Shown here: positions 32,251 to 40,536 of the stretch, piece after piece | How positions within the stretch are numbered: the first letter of the stretch is position 1 | Layout of the letters: each line of letters begins with the position of its first letter | Source: Spongiactinospora rosea | Lineage (GTDB): Bacteria > Actinomycetota > Actinomycetes > Streptosporangiales > Streptosporangiaceae | Length of the DNA: 64,000 bases | Direction of reading: 5' to 3' | Assembly (NCBI RefSeq): GCF_003315795.1 | Contig: NZ_QMEY01000022.1 | Location: forward strand, 90,420 to 154,419 | Made by a program: the position numbers and the translations under genes | Notes under the pieces: generated by a model | The model's database searches: none | Seen by the model: the letters and a program-made list of their open reading frames with translations, nothing else | What the model was told of the DNA's origin: nothing

Positions 32251-33323
32251 CTCGCTCCTCGTTGATCGGTTGCCGTGCTTGTGCGGTGGTCGCGCAGCGC
32301 CTCGTGCGTGATCACGACCCGGCCGCTCGCCTGTCCGCTGCGCAGGCGGGCCAGCGCCTCGTTGGAGCGCTCCAGCGGGTACTCCTCGTCCAGCGGCGGG
32401 GTGATGACGCCCTTGGCGAGCAGCCGCAGCGCGTCCTGCTGGTCGCGGCGGTCGCCGTTGCGCGAGCCGACGATCTCCAGCTCGCGCTGGGCGATGGTCG
32501 TCGAGCTGATGCCCGGGAAGTCGGGTTCCTCGCCGACCACGACGATCCGGCCCCGGCGGCGTACGTACTGGGCCGCGTCGGCCATCGACGCCGACGTTCC
32601 CACCAGGTCGATCACCAGGTCGGCCCCGTCGGTCCACGCCTGGATCCGTGCCACGCGATCCGGTGCCGAGGCCAGGGCGGTGAGAGCGGCCCCGTTGCGG
32701 GCGGCCAGCGCCAGGTTGTCCTCCCGCGTATCGACGGCCGCCGCCGCGATACCGGCGTCGGCCAGGATCTGCAGGACGATCTGCCCGATGCCGCCCGCGC
32801 CGATCACCACCGCCGTCTCCACCGGCGTCACCGTGCCGCGGCGGTAGGCGTGCAGGGCGGTGACGACCGCGCAGCTCGACAGCCCGGCGATCCTGGGGTC
32901 CAGCCCCTCGGGGACCTTCAGCAGGTTGCCGGCCGGGGCCGTGAAGTACTCGGCGAAGCCCCCCGGCAGCGTCACGCCGATGATGCCGCGCAGGTGCAGG
33001 GCCTGCGCGTGGGCGCCCTCCCGGGTGAACCGGCACTCCCGGTCCGCGACGAACAGGTGGGGGACGACGACCTCGCCGACCTCCACCTCAGACACCGCCG
33101 CGCCGCGTTCGACCACGACGCCCGCGGGCTCGTGGCCCATGATGTGCGGCAGTTCCGGGACGTAGGCGAGGCCGTCCTGGATGTGCAGGTCGGTCCGGCA
33201 CACGCCGCTGGACAGCGTGCGGATCAGCACCTCGTCGGGGCCGATCCGGGGGACCGGCACCTCGCGGATCTCCAGCGGGCGGCCGATGCCGGTCAGCAGC
33301 GCGGCGCGCATGAGGGCGCTCAT
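32247..33323 (-). CDS. Zinc-type alcohol dehydrogenase lacking the structural-zinc cysteines
   Basis: A 358-residue MDR protein. Catalytic-zinc ligands are present (SGVCRTDLH, IMGHEPAG, LSSCAVVTALHAY), as is the cofactor motif VVIGAGGIGQIVLQ. The structural-zinc loop, normally four cysteines, reads VADRECRFTREGAHAQALHL with a single cysteine. It oxidises an alcohol on the unknown substrate of this operon. ATG 33323 overlaps the deacetylase-like gene stop; upstream in-frame residues belong to that overlap. Confidence 0.88.
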   Translation of the reverse strand: MSALMRAALLTGIGRPLEIREVPVPRIGPDEVLIRTLSSGVCRTDLHIQDGLAYVPELPHIMGHEPAGVVVERGAAVSEVEVGEVVVPHLFVADRECRFTREGAHAQALHLRGIIGVTLPGGFAEYFTAPAGNLLKVPEGLDPRIAGLSSCAVVTALHAYRRGTVTPVETAVVIGAGGIGQIVLQILADAGIAAAAVDTREDNLALAARNGAALTALASAPDRVARIQAWTDGADLVIDLVGTSASMADAAQYVRRRGRIVVVGEEPDFPGISSTTIAQRELEIVGSRNGDRRDQQDALRLLAKGVITPPLDEEYPLERSNEALARLRSGQASGRVVITHEALRDHRTSTATDQRGAR

Positions 33324-34333
33324 CGCCACCGCTCCGCCCACGCGTCGAAGAACCGGGTCGCGGCAACGGCGGTCGAGTCGTAGTAGCCGTAGCAGCCCTC
33401 GGTGGTCACCAGCGTCGGCAGGCGTAGCCCGGCGATCCGGTCGGCCAGGACGGCGAAGTCGTCCACCTCCAGGCGGAGCAGCCCGAACCCCTGTTCCTGG
33501 TGGGCGTCATAGCCCAGGGCCAGGACCAGGTACTTCGGCGCGAAGCGGCCGATCGCGGAAAGCGCGGTCGCCAGGGCGGCCTCGTAGGCGGCGAAGCCCG
33601 AGCCGACCGGCAGCGGGAGGTTCAGGTTGGCGCCCGGCGCGGCGGGGCCGCCGGTCTCCTCGGCGAACCCGGCGACGTGCGGCCAGCCCTCGGCGTGGAT
33701 CGAGACCGTCAGGACCGAGGGGTCGTCGTAGAACGCGGCCTGGGTGCCGTTGCCGTGGTCCTGGTCGATGTCGAGCACGGCGACCCGGCCGTCCCGGGAG
33801 AGTTCGCGCGCGGCGATGGCGGCGTTGGCGAACAGGCACAGGCCGCCCCCGATGGCGGGCAGCGCATGGTGGCCCGGGGGACGGCACGGCACCAGCACCA
33901 TCGCCGGGTCCCCGCCGCGCCCGGCGAGCCAGCGGGCCCCCTGATGGGAGGCCGCCGCGCTGTGCAGCGCGCCCTGGCACACCGCGGGCGTGGCCCGGGT
34001 GACCTCGTCGAAGAAGTACTGGATGTGCCGGCCCTCGAAGGTCCGCGGCTCGGACACCCGCAGCTCGGGCATCGCGATGACGTTCAGCGGGAACTTCGTG
34101 GCGCCCTCCGGCCGCCCGGCGCCCTCCTTGACGAACTCGACGTAGCCGGGGGCGTGCACGGTGAGCGCCGCCGCTCCGTCGTCCGTCTCGGGCACGAGCC
34201 GCGCCGCGTCCGGGAACGCCCGCCGGAACGCCGCCAGCGTGGCCGTCACCGACGTCGGATAGACGAGGTCGGGGAACTCCTGGTGCTCGACGTAGGGTTC
34301 GGTCATCTCCGCGAAGACCGGGTTGAAGCTCAT
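33320..34333 (-). CDS. Histone-deacetylase-fold amidohydrolase (acetylpolyamine-type)
   Basis: A 337-residue arginase/deacetylase-fold protein. CRPPGHHA (tandem active-site His), GGGLCLFANAAIAA, DIDQDHGNGTQAAFYDDPSVLTVSIH, GSGFAAYEAAL and ALGYDAHQEQGFG match acetylpolyamine amidohydrolases and class II HDACs. One predicted zinc ligand differs: the usual DxHHGNGT is DQDHGNGT, replacing His by Asp. Coupled by ATGA to the polyamine-type permease gene, it probably removes an N-acetyl (or other acyl) group from the imported compound in the cytosol. Confidence 0.85.
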   Translation of the reverse strand: MSFNPVFAEMTEPYVEHQEFPDLVYPTSVTATLAAFRRAFPDAARLVPETDDGAAALTVHAPGYVEFVKEGAGRPEGATKFPLNVIAMPELRVSEPRTFEGRHIQYFFDEVTRATPAVCQGALHSAAASHQGARWLAGRGGDPAMVLVPCRPPGHHALPAIGGGLCLFANAAIAARELSRDGRVAVLDIDQDHGNGTQAAFYDDPSVLTVSIHAEGWPHVAGFAEETGGPAAPGANLNLPLPVGSGFAAYEAALATALSAIGRFAPKYLVLALGYDAHQEQGFGLLRLEVDDFAVLADRIAGLRLPTLVTTEGCYGYYDSTAVAATRFFDAWAERWR

Positions 34334-36114
34334 GAGTCCCCCATTCGGCTCAGTGCCACGCGTACGGTGCGCACGAGCCAAGCCATGACGAACCGGAGGA
34401 GTACCGCGACCGCTCCCGCGCCGAGCAGGACGACGGCGACGACGGCTGTCCTCGGGCTCACTTCGAGTTTGATGTCCTGGAACATCCGCAGCGGCAGCGT
34501 CACCGCGGTCGGCCCGGACATGAAGGTGGCCACGACGACGTCGTCGAACGCGGTGAGGAAGGCGAACACGAAGCCGCTGACCAGCGCCGGGCGCAGCGCG
34601 GGCAGCATCACGTGCCGCAGCACCGAGATCGGCCCCGCGCCCAGGCTGCGCGCGGCGTTCTCCAGCCGGACGTCGAGGTTACGCAGCGCCGCCGCGGTGA
34701 TGGACACCGCGAAGGGCAGCCCGAGGACCACGTACGGCAGGATCAGGCCCTGCGGCGTGCCGACCAGGCCCTGCGGCGCCACCAGCAGGAAGAAGCCCAG
34801 GCTGTAGATCATCGGCGGCACGATCATCGGCATCGCGACCAGGATCGCGACCGGCCCCCGGGCCCGCCGCGGGCCGCGTACCAGGCCGAACGCCCCGAGG
34901 CCGCCGATGACGACGCCGATCGCGGCGGACCCGGACGCGACGGCCAGGCTCAGGAACGTGGAGTCGAGCCACGCCGTGTCGGCGAAGTACTCGGCGAACC
35001 ACCGGGTGGAGTACTCCTGCGGCGGGAACGTCAGGTACGTCGCGTCGCTGAACGACCAGATCGCCACCACGACCAGCGGCGTGACCAGCAGCGCCGCCCC
35101 GGCGACCCAGCTTCCCACCAGGATCGGCAGGCGCAGCCGCCCGGCGAGGCCGAGGCCGGTGTCCAGCACCCGGGCCCACAGCCCGTCGAACCGTCCGCCA
35201 GCCCGGACGCGCCGGGCCGGGCGTACATCGCCCGACGGTTCGACGGCGAGCTGCGGCGCGAGGAAGCGGAACAGCACGGTGAACAGCGCCAGCACGATCA
35301 GCAGCAGCAGCGCGGCCTGCGCCGCGGCCCCGGCGGGATCGACGAGGTTGGAGAACTGCACCAGGATCGACTGCGCGATGAGCGTGTCCCCGGGCCCGCC
35401 GAGCAGCGCGGGCGTCACGTAGAAGCCCAGGGTGCTGATGAAGACGAGGGCCGCCGCCGCCAGTACGGCCGACGAGGTGGCGGGCCGGTAGACGTGCCAG
35501 TGCGCGACGGCGGGCGCGGCCCCCAGGCTCTGCGCGGCGCGCACCGGGGCGCGGTCGATGCCGCTCATCACGCTGTAGATCGGCAGCAGCGCCAGCGGCA
35601 GCAGGATCTGCACCGTGCCGATCAGCATGCCGGTCTGGTTGAACACCAGCTCGGGGGGCGAATCGACGCCGAGCAGTTCGAGCGTGCCCGCGACCAGCCC
35701 GTTCGGCGCGAGGATCGCGATCCACGCGTAGGAGCGGATCAGGATGCTGGTGAAGTACGGCACGAGCACCACGACCATCAGCACGCCGCGCACCCGCTTG
35801 GGCATGCGGGTGAGCGCGTACGCCATGCAGTACCCGAGCACCACGCAGATCACCGTGGACAACGCGGCGATGACGAGGGTGCGGCGGATCGCGCGCCAGA
35901 AGACCGGCGAGGTCACCTGCTCGCGGTAGTTGTCCAGGGTGAACCCCTGCCCGCCGCCGAAACTGTCGGCCAGCAGCGTGCCCAGCGGGACGACGAACAG
36001 CAGGATCAAGACCGCGAGGAGCGGCACGAGGGTGAGCCACCGGCGGTCCGGCCGGCCCCGCGAACGGGAGGCCAGACCACCGGTGACCCGCACCGGGGAG
36101 CTGTCGACCGACAT
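34330..36114 (-). CDS. Fused two-domain ABC permease, spermidine/putrescine type
   Basis: A 594-residue membrane protein with two binding-protein-dependent permease domains in one chain (about residues 60-290 and 370-590). They carry the EAA-type loops RAAQSLGAAPAVAHWHVYRP and NAARSLGAGPISVLRHVMLP. In most polyamine importers these are separate PotB and PotC proteins; this is a natural fusion. It forms the channel with the ATPase and lipoprotein encoded just upstream. The ATG lies 44 bases after the binding-protein stop. Confidence 0.9.
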   Translation of the reverse strand: MSVDSSPVRVTGGLASRSRGRPDRRWLTLVPLLAVLILLFVVPLGTLLADSFGGGQGFTLDNYREQVTSPVFWRAIRRTLVIAALSTVICVVLGYCMAYALTRMPKRVRGVLMVVVLVPYFTSILIRSYAWIAILAPNGLVAGTLELLGVDSPPELVFNQTGMLIGTVQILLPLALLPIYSVMSGIDRAPVRAAQSLGAAPAVAHWHVYRPATSSAVLAAAALVFISTLGFYVTPALLGGPGDTLIAQSILVQFSNLVDPAGAAAQAALLLLIVLALFTVLFRFLAPQLAVEPSGDVRPARRVRAGGRFDGLWARVLDTGLGLAGRLRLPILVGSWVAGAALLVTPLVVVAIWSFSDATYLTFPPQEYSTRWFAEYFADTAWLDSTFLSLAVASGSAAIGVVIGGLGAFGLVRGPRRARGPVAILVAMPMIVPPMIYSLGFFLLVAPQGLVGTPQGLILPYVVLGLPFAVSITAAALRNLDVRLENAARSLGAGPISVLRHVMLPALRPALVSGFVFAFLTAFDDVVVATFMSGPTAVTLPLRMFQDIKLEVSPRTAVVAVVLLGAGAVAVLLRFVMAWLVRTVRVALSRMGDS

Positions 36115-36158
36115 GGATCTCCTAGATCGAGGTCGTCTTGTCGCAGGAGGTCATGGGG

Positions 36159-37268
36159 CTACTTGGAGACCCACGCCTGCCAGCGCTCGATGGCGACTTC
36201 CTCGTTGCTCTTGTCCGACCCGGGGGCGGTGGCGGTCCACCACGCGTAGTCCTGGGTCACGGCGGACTCGATGTTCTTCGGCGACGTCGGCAGCAGGGCC
36301 GCGCGGTCGGCGGAGAGCGTGTCGAACGCCGCGGAGTTGGCCGGGGAGTAGGTGATCGCGTTGGCGAACTCGGCCTGCGGCCCGGCCTCCATCATGAAGG
36401 CGAGCAGCTTCTGCGCGTTCGCGGCGTTCTTGGCGCCCTTGAGCACGGCCCAGTTGTCGTACTGGAGGATCGCCCCGTTCCACGTACCGGCCACCGGCGC
36501 GCCCTTGTCCTCGGCCCCGGCCACCCGGCCGTTCCAGGCGCTGGCCGCCGTCGCCTGACCGCCGGTGAGCAACTGGATGGGCTCGGCCCCGGTCTCCCAG
36601 AACTTCACCAGGTTCGGCTTGAGCCGGTCCAGGCTCTTGAACACGCGGTCGTAGTCGATCGGGTAGAGGTCGTCCGGCGCCACGCCGTCGGCCAGCGCGG
36701 CGATCTCGAACGTCCCGCTGCCCGCTCCCCACGAGCCGGGGGCGAGGGTCCGCTTGCCGGGGAACTTCGCAACGTTCCAGAAGTCGGCCCAGGAGGTCAG
36801 CTTCTGGCCGCCCAGCTTGTCGGTGCTCCAGGCCGGGATGACGGAGATGAAGTACGCCGGTACCGCGTCGTCGGCGGCCTTGACCGGGGCGATCTTGTCG
36901 CGGACGCCGTCCTTCCAGACCTTGTAGTCGATCGGCTCCAGCGCCTTGTCGTCGCGGAACCGCTGGAGCACCGCGCCGTTGATGTTCACCAGGTCGAAGG
37001 CGGGGGCCCCGGCCTTGACGCCGGTGAGCACCACGGCGGCGTCGAACTCGCCGGAGGCGAGCACCACGTCGATCCCGGTCGCCTTCTCGAACGGGTCGAA
37101 GAACGCCTTCTTCATCGCCTTGCCCAGGTCGCCGCCGGGGTCGGGGACGATGACCTTACCGGCGGAAGAGGTCTTCCCGGAGTCGGCGCCGCCGCCACAG
37201 GCGGCCGTCGTGAGCAGCGTGCTGACCGCCACCACCGCCCCCAGCGCGGTCTTGCGAGACATCTTCAT
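36159..37268 (-). CDS. ABC transporter substrate-binding lipoprotein (PotD/PotF-like)
   Basis: A 369-residue protein with a lipoprotein signal ending LLTTAAC (Cys about residue 24). The periplasmic-binding fold follows, with FFDPFEKATGIDVVLASGEFD, FDLVNINGAVLQRF, WADFWNVAKFPGKRTL and the polyamine-binder block YSPANSAAF. It captures the substrate outside the membrane for the fused permease. Affinity for a polyamine is likely from the family, but the ligand may be an acylated or sugar-linked amine given the enzymes encoded downstream. Confidence 0.9.
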   Translation of the reverse strand: MKMSRKTALGAVVAVSTLLTTAACGGGADSGKTSSAGKVIVPDPGGDLGKAMKKAFFDPFEKATGIDVVLASGEFDAAVVLTGVKAGAPAFDLVNINGAVLQRFRDDKALEPIDYKVWKDGVRDKIAPVKAADDAVPAYFISVIPAWSTDKLGGQKLTSWADFWNVAKFPGKRTLAPGSWGAGSGTFEIAALADGVAPDDLYPIDYDRVFKSLDRLKPNLVKFWETGAEPIQLLTGGQATAASAWNGRVAGAEDKGAPVAGTWNGAILQYDNWAVLKGAKNAANAQKLLAFMMEAGPQAEFANAITYSPANSAAFDTLSADRAALLPTSPKNIESAVTQDYAWWTATAPGSDKSNEEVAIERWQAWVSK

Positions 37269-37322
37269 CAGCCGAACCTTTCTGTCGTGCAGATCTCTGA
37301 AGGGGATTTGGCCGGCGGCCTG

Positions 37323-38480
37323 TCACGAGGCCCGGTCCGCCGCGGGGTAGCCCCGTGCGGCCCGGGCGTCCCAGTGGACGGCGACACGGTCGCCCACGTC
37401 CCACCGGGTCTCCCGGATGCTGCCGAGCGAAAGGCGGGCGCTCAGATCGCCGATCGGCGTCTCGACGACGTGCAGGGCGGTCGCGCCCTCGTACAGCACG
37501 TCGCTGACGGTGCCGGGTACGGCCGGCGCTTCGGCCTGGTCAGGGGGGAGCAGGGAGACCTGCTCCGGGCGTACTCCGACCTCGACACCGGAGCCGGGCC
37601 GCAGCGACGCCACGTTCTCGACGTCCCTGTGGTGCTCGGGCCGGTCGCCGTCGAGGACGACGCGGACGCGGCCGTCGGGGTCCAGCACGGCGCGGCCGGT
37701 GAAGAAGTTGGTCTCTCCGACGAAGTCCGCGACGAAGGCGCTGGACGGGCGTTCGTACAGGTCATCGGGGGTGCCGAGCTGTTCGACGACGCCGTCGTTC
37801 ATCACCGCGACCCGGTCGGCCATGGTCAGCGCCTCGTTCTGGTCGTGGGTCACGTAGATGACGGTCGCGCCGAGGTTGCGCTGGAGGCGTTTGATCTCCA
37901 CCCGCATGTGCTCGCGCAGCCGCTTGTCGAGCGCGCCGAGCGGTTCGTCCATGAGGAGCAGGGCGGGGCGGAACACGATGGCCCGGGCCAGCGCCACCCG
38001 CTGCTGCTGGCCGCCGGAGAGCCGGTCGGGGAACCGGGCGGCGTACCCCTCCAGCTTGACCAGTTCGAGGGCGTGCTGGATGTGGCCGCGCTGCTCCCGC
38101 ATCGACATACCGCGCATACGCAGCGGGAACCCCACGTTCTGGGCGACCGTCATGTGTTTGAATAGCGCGTAGTGCTGGAACACGACGCCGATGCCGCGCT
38201 TGTGCGGGGCCAGGCGCGCGACGTCCCGGCCGTTGATCCGGATCGCACCGCTCGTGGGCTTCTCGAAGCCGGTGAGCATGTTGAGCAACGTCGTCTTTCC
38301 CGCGCCGGAGGGCCCAAGGATCGCCAAGAACTCACCGCGGCGGATGCTCAGCGAGATTCCCCGTACCGCCTCGACCGTTCCGTACTTCTTCGTCAGGCCG
38401 TCCAGCTCAACCTCACCGCCCGTCGCGGCCCCATCCAGGGTGCGGTCCCCAGCTTGGACGCCCTCCGAGACCTCGGACAT
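37323..38480 (-). CDS. ABC transporter ATPase (PotA-like)
   Basis: A 385-residue ATPase. Walker A is LGPSGAGKTT, the Q-loop is GVVFQHYALFKHMTV, the signature is RLSGGQQQRVALARAI, Walker B is PALLLMDEPLGALD, and the switch is THDQNEAL. A C-terminal TOBE domain (VGVRPEQVSLLP) follows. It powers import by the fused permease. It is the first gene of the eight-gene operon. ATG 38480 follows GAGGAGTTGAGG, and the promoter carries the palindrome GTTGC-N7-GCAAC. Confidence 0.92.
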   Translation of the reverse strand: MSEVSEGVQAGDRTLDGAATGGEVELDGLTKKYGTVEAVRGISLSIRRGEFLAILGPSGAGKTTLLNMLTGFEKPTSGAIRINGRDVARLAPHKRGIGVVFQHYALFKHMTVAQNVGFPLRMRGMSMREQRGHIQHALELVKLEGYAARFPDRLSGGQQQRVALARAIVFRPALLLMDEPLGALDKRLREHMRVEIKRLQRNLGATVIYVTHDQNEALTMADRVAVMNDGVVEQLGTPDDLYERPSSAFVADFVGETNFFTGRAVLDPDGRVRVVLDGDRPEHHRDVENVASLRPGSGVEVGVRPEQVSLLPPDQAEAPAVPGTVSDVLYEGATALHVVETPIGDLSARLSLGSIRETRWDVGDRVAVHWDARAARGYPAADRAS

Positions 38481-38498
38481 CCTCAACTCCTCAACTAA

Positions 38499-38515
38499 GT
38501 TGCAGCCATTGCAAC
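38499..38515. promoter_or_regulatory. Operator of the transporter operon (GTTGC-N7-GCAAC)
   Basis: GTTGC-AGCCATT-GCAAC, 19 bases upstream of the PotA-like start. The same spaced dyad appears upstream of the divergent IclR gene at 38642-38658, strongly suggesting a common regulator. Confidence 0.75.
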
Positions 38516-38641
38516 GCGTTTGGCTGAACATAGGCAGCCCAAGTGGGCGTGTCAAGAGGCTTCGTGCTGGCTTATGGCCATATGTCCGGCTCTACCGGCG
38601 GATCTGACCGCCATCTTCCCGTGTGGCGCACAGCGTGCTAT

Positions 38642-38658
38642 GTTGCGGACAGCGCAAC
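38642..38658. promoter_or_regulatory. Second copy of the operator (GTTGC-N7-GCAAC), upstream of iclR
   Basis: GTTGC-GGACAGC-GCAAC, 92 bases before the IclR ATG. Half sites and spacing are identical to those at 38499-38515, while the spacer sequence differs, as expected for a protein-binding dyad. Confidence 0.75.
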
Positions 38659-38749
38659 GCCGCTCAGTCTCTGGCGTGTGCCGTTGCGTAGTGAGAAGAT
38701 TCCGCGAAGACGGTCCGTCCTGGATCTTGGTAAGGAGAGAATCATCTCT

Positions 38750-39511
38750 ATGCCAGACAAGCGATCACCGGACGACGACCTCGGGAACATGTCGCACATC
38801 CGGCGTGGCCTCATGGTTCTTGAACAACTGGCCACCCGGTCGGCGACGGCTGCCGAGGTGGGTCGGTTGGTCAACGTGAACCGCAGCAGCGCGCTGCGCA
38901 TCCTCGGTGATCTGGTGGACGCCGGCTACGTCGCCCGCGACGACGCCACCAAGGAGTTCACCATCCGCCCGGAGCGGTTCTACGGGCTGATCGTCAACCA
39001 TCCCGCGCACGAGCAGCTGATGGAGAAGGTCGGGCCCCTGCTCAAGCGGCTGACCGGCGAGACCGGCGAGGCGTCGCTGTTCGCCGCCCCGGCCAGCGGC
39101 AGCATGGTCTACGTCCACTACCAGCCGTCGTCGGAGGTGCTGACGCTGCGCGAACGGATCGGCACCGTGCGGCCCATCCACTGCTCGGCGGTGGGCCGGG
39201 CCTACCTGTCGACGATGGACGCCAGGGCGCTGGACGAAGTACTCGGCACGCTCGACTACTCGGGCGGCACCGAGCGGGCCGCCAAGGGCCCGCTGGAACT
39301 ACGGCGGCGGGTCGAGGAGGCGCGCGACGCCGGTTTCGCGCTCGACATCGACGAGACGCTGGTCGGCGCGTCGTGCGTCGCGGCCCCCCTGAACCACCAC
39401 GGCCGGTGCATCGGCTCGATCGCGCTGTCCGGCCCGACCTCCCGCATGCCCCCCGAGCGGCTCGTCGAGCTGGGCGCCCTGGTGGCCAAGGAACTCATGC
39501 AGACCTTCTGA
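38750..39511 (+). CDS. IclR-family regulator of the transporter/catabolic operon
   Basis: A 253-residue protein. The winged helix covers residues 15-75 (IRRGLMVLEQLATRSATAAEVGRLVNVNRSSALRILGDLVDAGYVARDD). The effector domain has MVYVHYQPSS, PIHCSAVGRAYLSTM, FALDIDETLVGASCVAAPL and HHGRCIGSIALSGP. ATG 38750 follows AAGGAGAG. Divergence from the eight-gene operon and the shared palindromes make it that operon's regulator. Its 3' end overlaps the convergent CydB-like gene by 17 bases. Confidence 0.9.
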   Translation: MPDKRSPDDDLGNMSHIRRGLMVLEQLATRSATAAEVGRLVNVNRSSALRILGDLVDAGYVARDDATKEFTIRPERFYGLIVNHPAHEQLMEKVGPLLKRLTGETGEASLFAAPASGSMVYVHYQPSSEVLTLRERIGTVRPIHCSAVGRAYLSTMDARALDEVLGTLDYSGGTERAAKGPLELRRRVEEARDAGFALDIDETLVGASCVAAPLNHHGRCIGSIALSGPTSRMPPERLVELGALVAKELMQTF

Positions 39512-40280
39512 TCTGTTCCGCGTTGGCGTACTGAACGCCGAGCGGGTCCGGATCGTCGGCGGACACGCGGTGCCGGAACGTCCACCACGCCCATGCCTGC
39601 GTGGCCAGCAGCAACGGCGTCACCACCGCCATGACCGGCACCAGGAACGTCGGCTCGGCGAGCGAGTCGCGCAGCGGGAGCCGGGCGCCCGCCAGTACGC
39701 CGAGGGCGGCCAGCGCCACCGCCGTCACCCCGAACGCGACCCGCTCGCCCGGCCGCGCCGCCGTCCCGGCCCACAGGCGTCCGGCCCGCTCACGCGGCGC
39801 TCCCGGCAGCCGCAGCGCCGCGAACGTCAGCCCATGGGCACAGAACAGCGCCGCCACCAGCGGCACCCCCACCAGCGGGGACAGCCCGGCGATGCCGGAC
39901 AGCAGCAGCCCCAGGGACACCGCCACCGTCCAGCTTCCCGCCGTGATCGCCGCGACCGCCGTCCGGCCGCCCCCGCCGTACAGCCAAAGGCCCAGGTCCC
40001 GCACGACCCAGCCGAAGAGCAGCAGCACCACCGCCGTGTAGTTGCCGCCGATCAGCGTCTCCTCCAGCGCGGGGAACGCCCCGGCGATCACCCCCACCGC
40101 CGCGACCAGCCAGACCTCGGTGGTCAGGAAGAACGGCATGACGGCCAGCCGAACCAGCCTGCGTTCGGCGCGCGTCCGGCCCAGGTAGGGCAGCAGCATC
40201 CCGGCGCCGAGGTCAGCCCCGGCCAGCACGAGGTAGCCGACCGCGTAGCAGGCGAGTACACCGATGGCGAGCAACTCCAT
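39495..40280 (-). CDS. Cytochrome bd oxidase subunit II-like protein (short, divergent)
   Basis: A 261-residue membrane protein with about seven or eight helices. The start follows CydB: GYLVLAGADLGAGMLLPYLGRTRAERRL, FFLTTEVWLVAAVGVIAGAFPALEETL and FGWVVRDLGLWLYGGGGR. It is clearly shorter than the usual 330-380 residues, and NEVWL is changed to TEVWL. No cydA is adjacent, but a cydA-like gene lies at 59068-60309. It may form a non-standard bd-type oxidase with that subunit or act alone. Confidence 0.78.
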   Translation of the reverse strand: MELLAIGVLACYAVGYLVLAGADLGAGMLLPYLGRTRAERRLVRLAVMPFFLTTEVWLVAAVGVIAGAFPALEETLIGGNYTAVVLLLFGWVVRDLGLWLYGGGGRTAVAAITAGSWTVAVSLGLLLSGIAGLSPLVGVPLVAALFCAHGLTFAALRLPGAPRERAGRLWAGTAARPGERVAFGVTAVALAALGVLAGARLPLRDSLAEPTFLVPVMAVVTPLLLATQAWAWWTFRHRVSADDPDPLGVQYANAEQIRRSA

Positions 40281-40536
40281 GCCGCAAAGGCTCGGCCATC
40301 GGGGCGTTCGCACGCATCCCCCAGGCGGACCGGATCGGTGTACGACGGTGGTTTCATCGGCCGCCCGCGGCTACATCCCGGGTTGTGCGGCAGGCCGCTG
40401 ACCTGGGCGGAAAAATCTCCATGTGCGGCGACCCCCGGCCGCGGTCTAATCTCCCCGGGGTAAGCGGAACCGCCGCGAACGCGGGCAACGGGCGCGGCGG
40501 TTCCTCGGCACTTCCAGTACCTTGCAGGGAGTCTAG

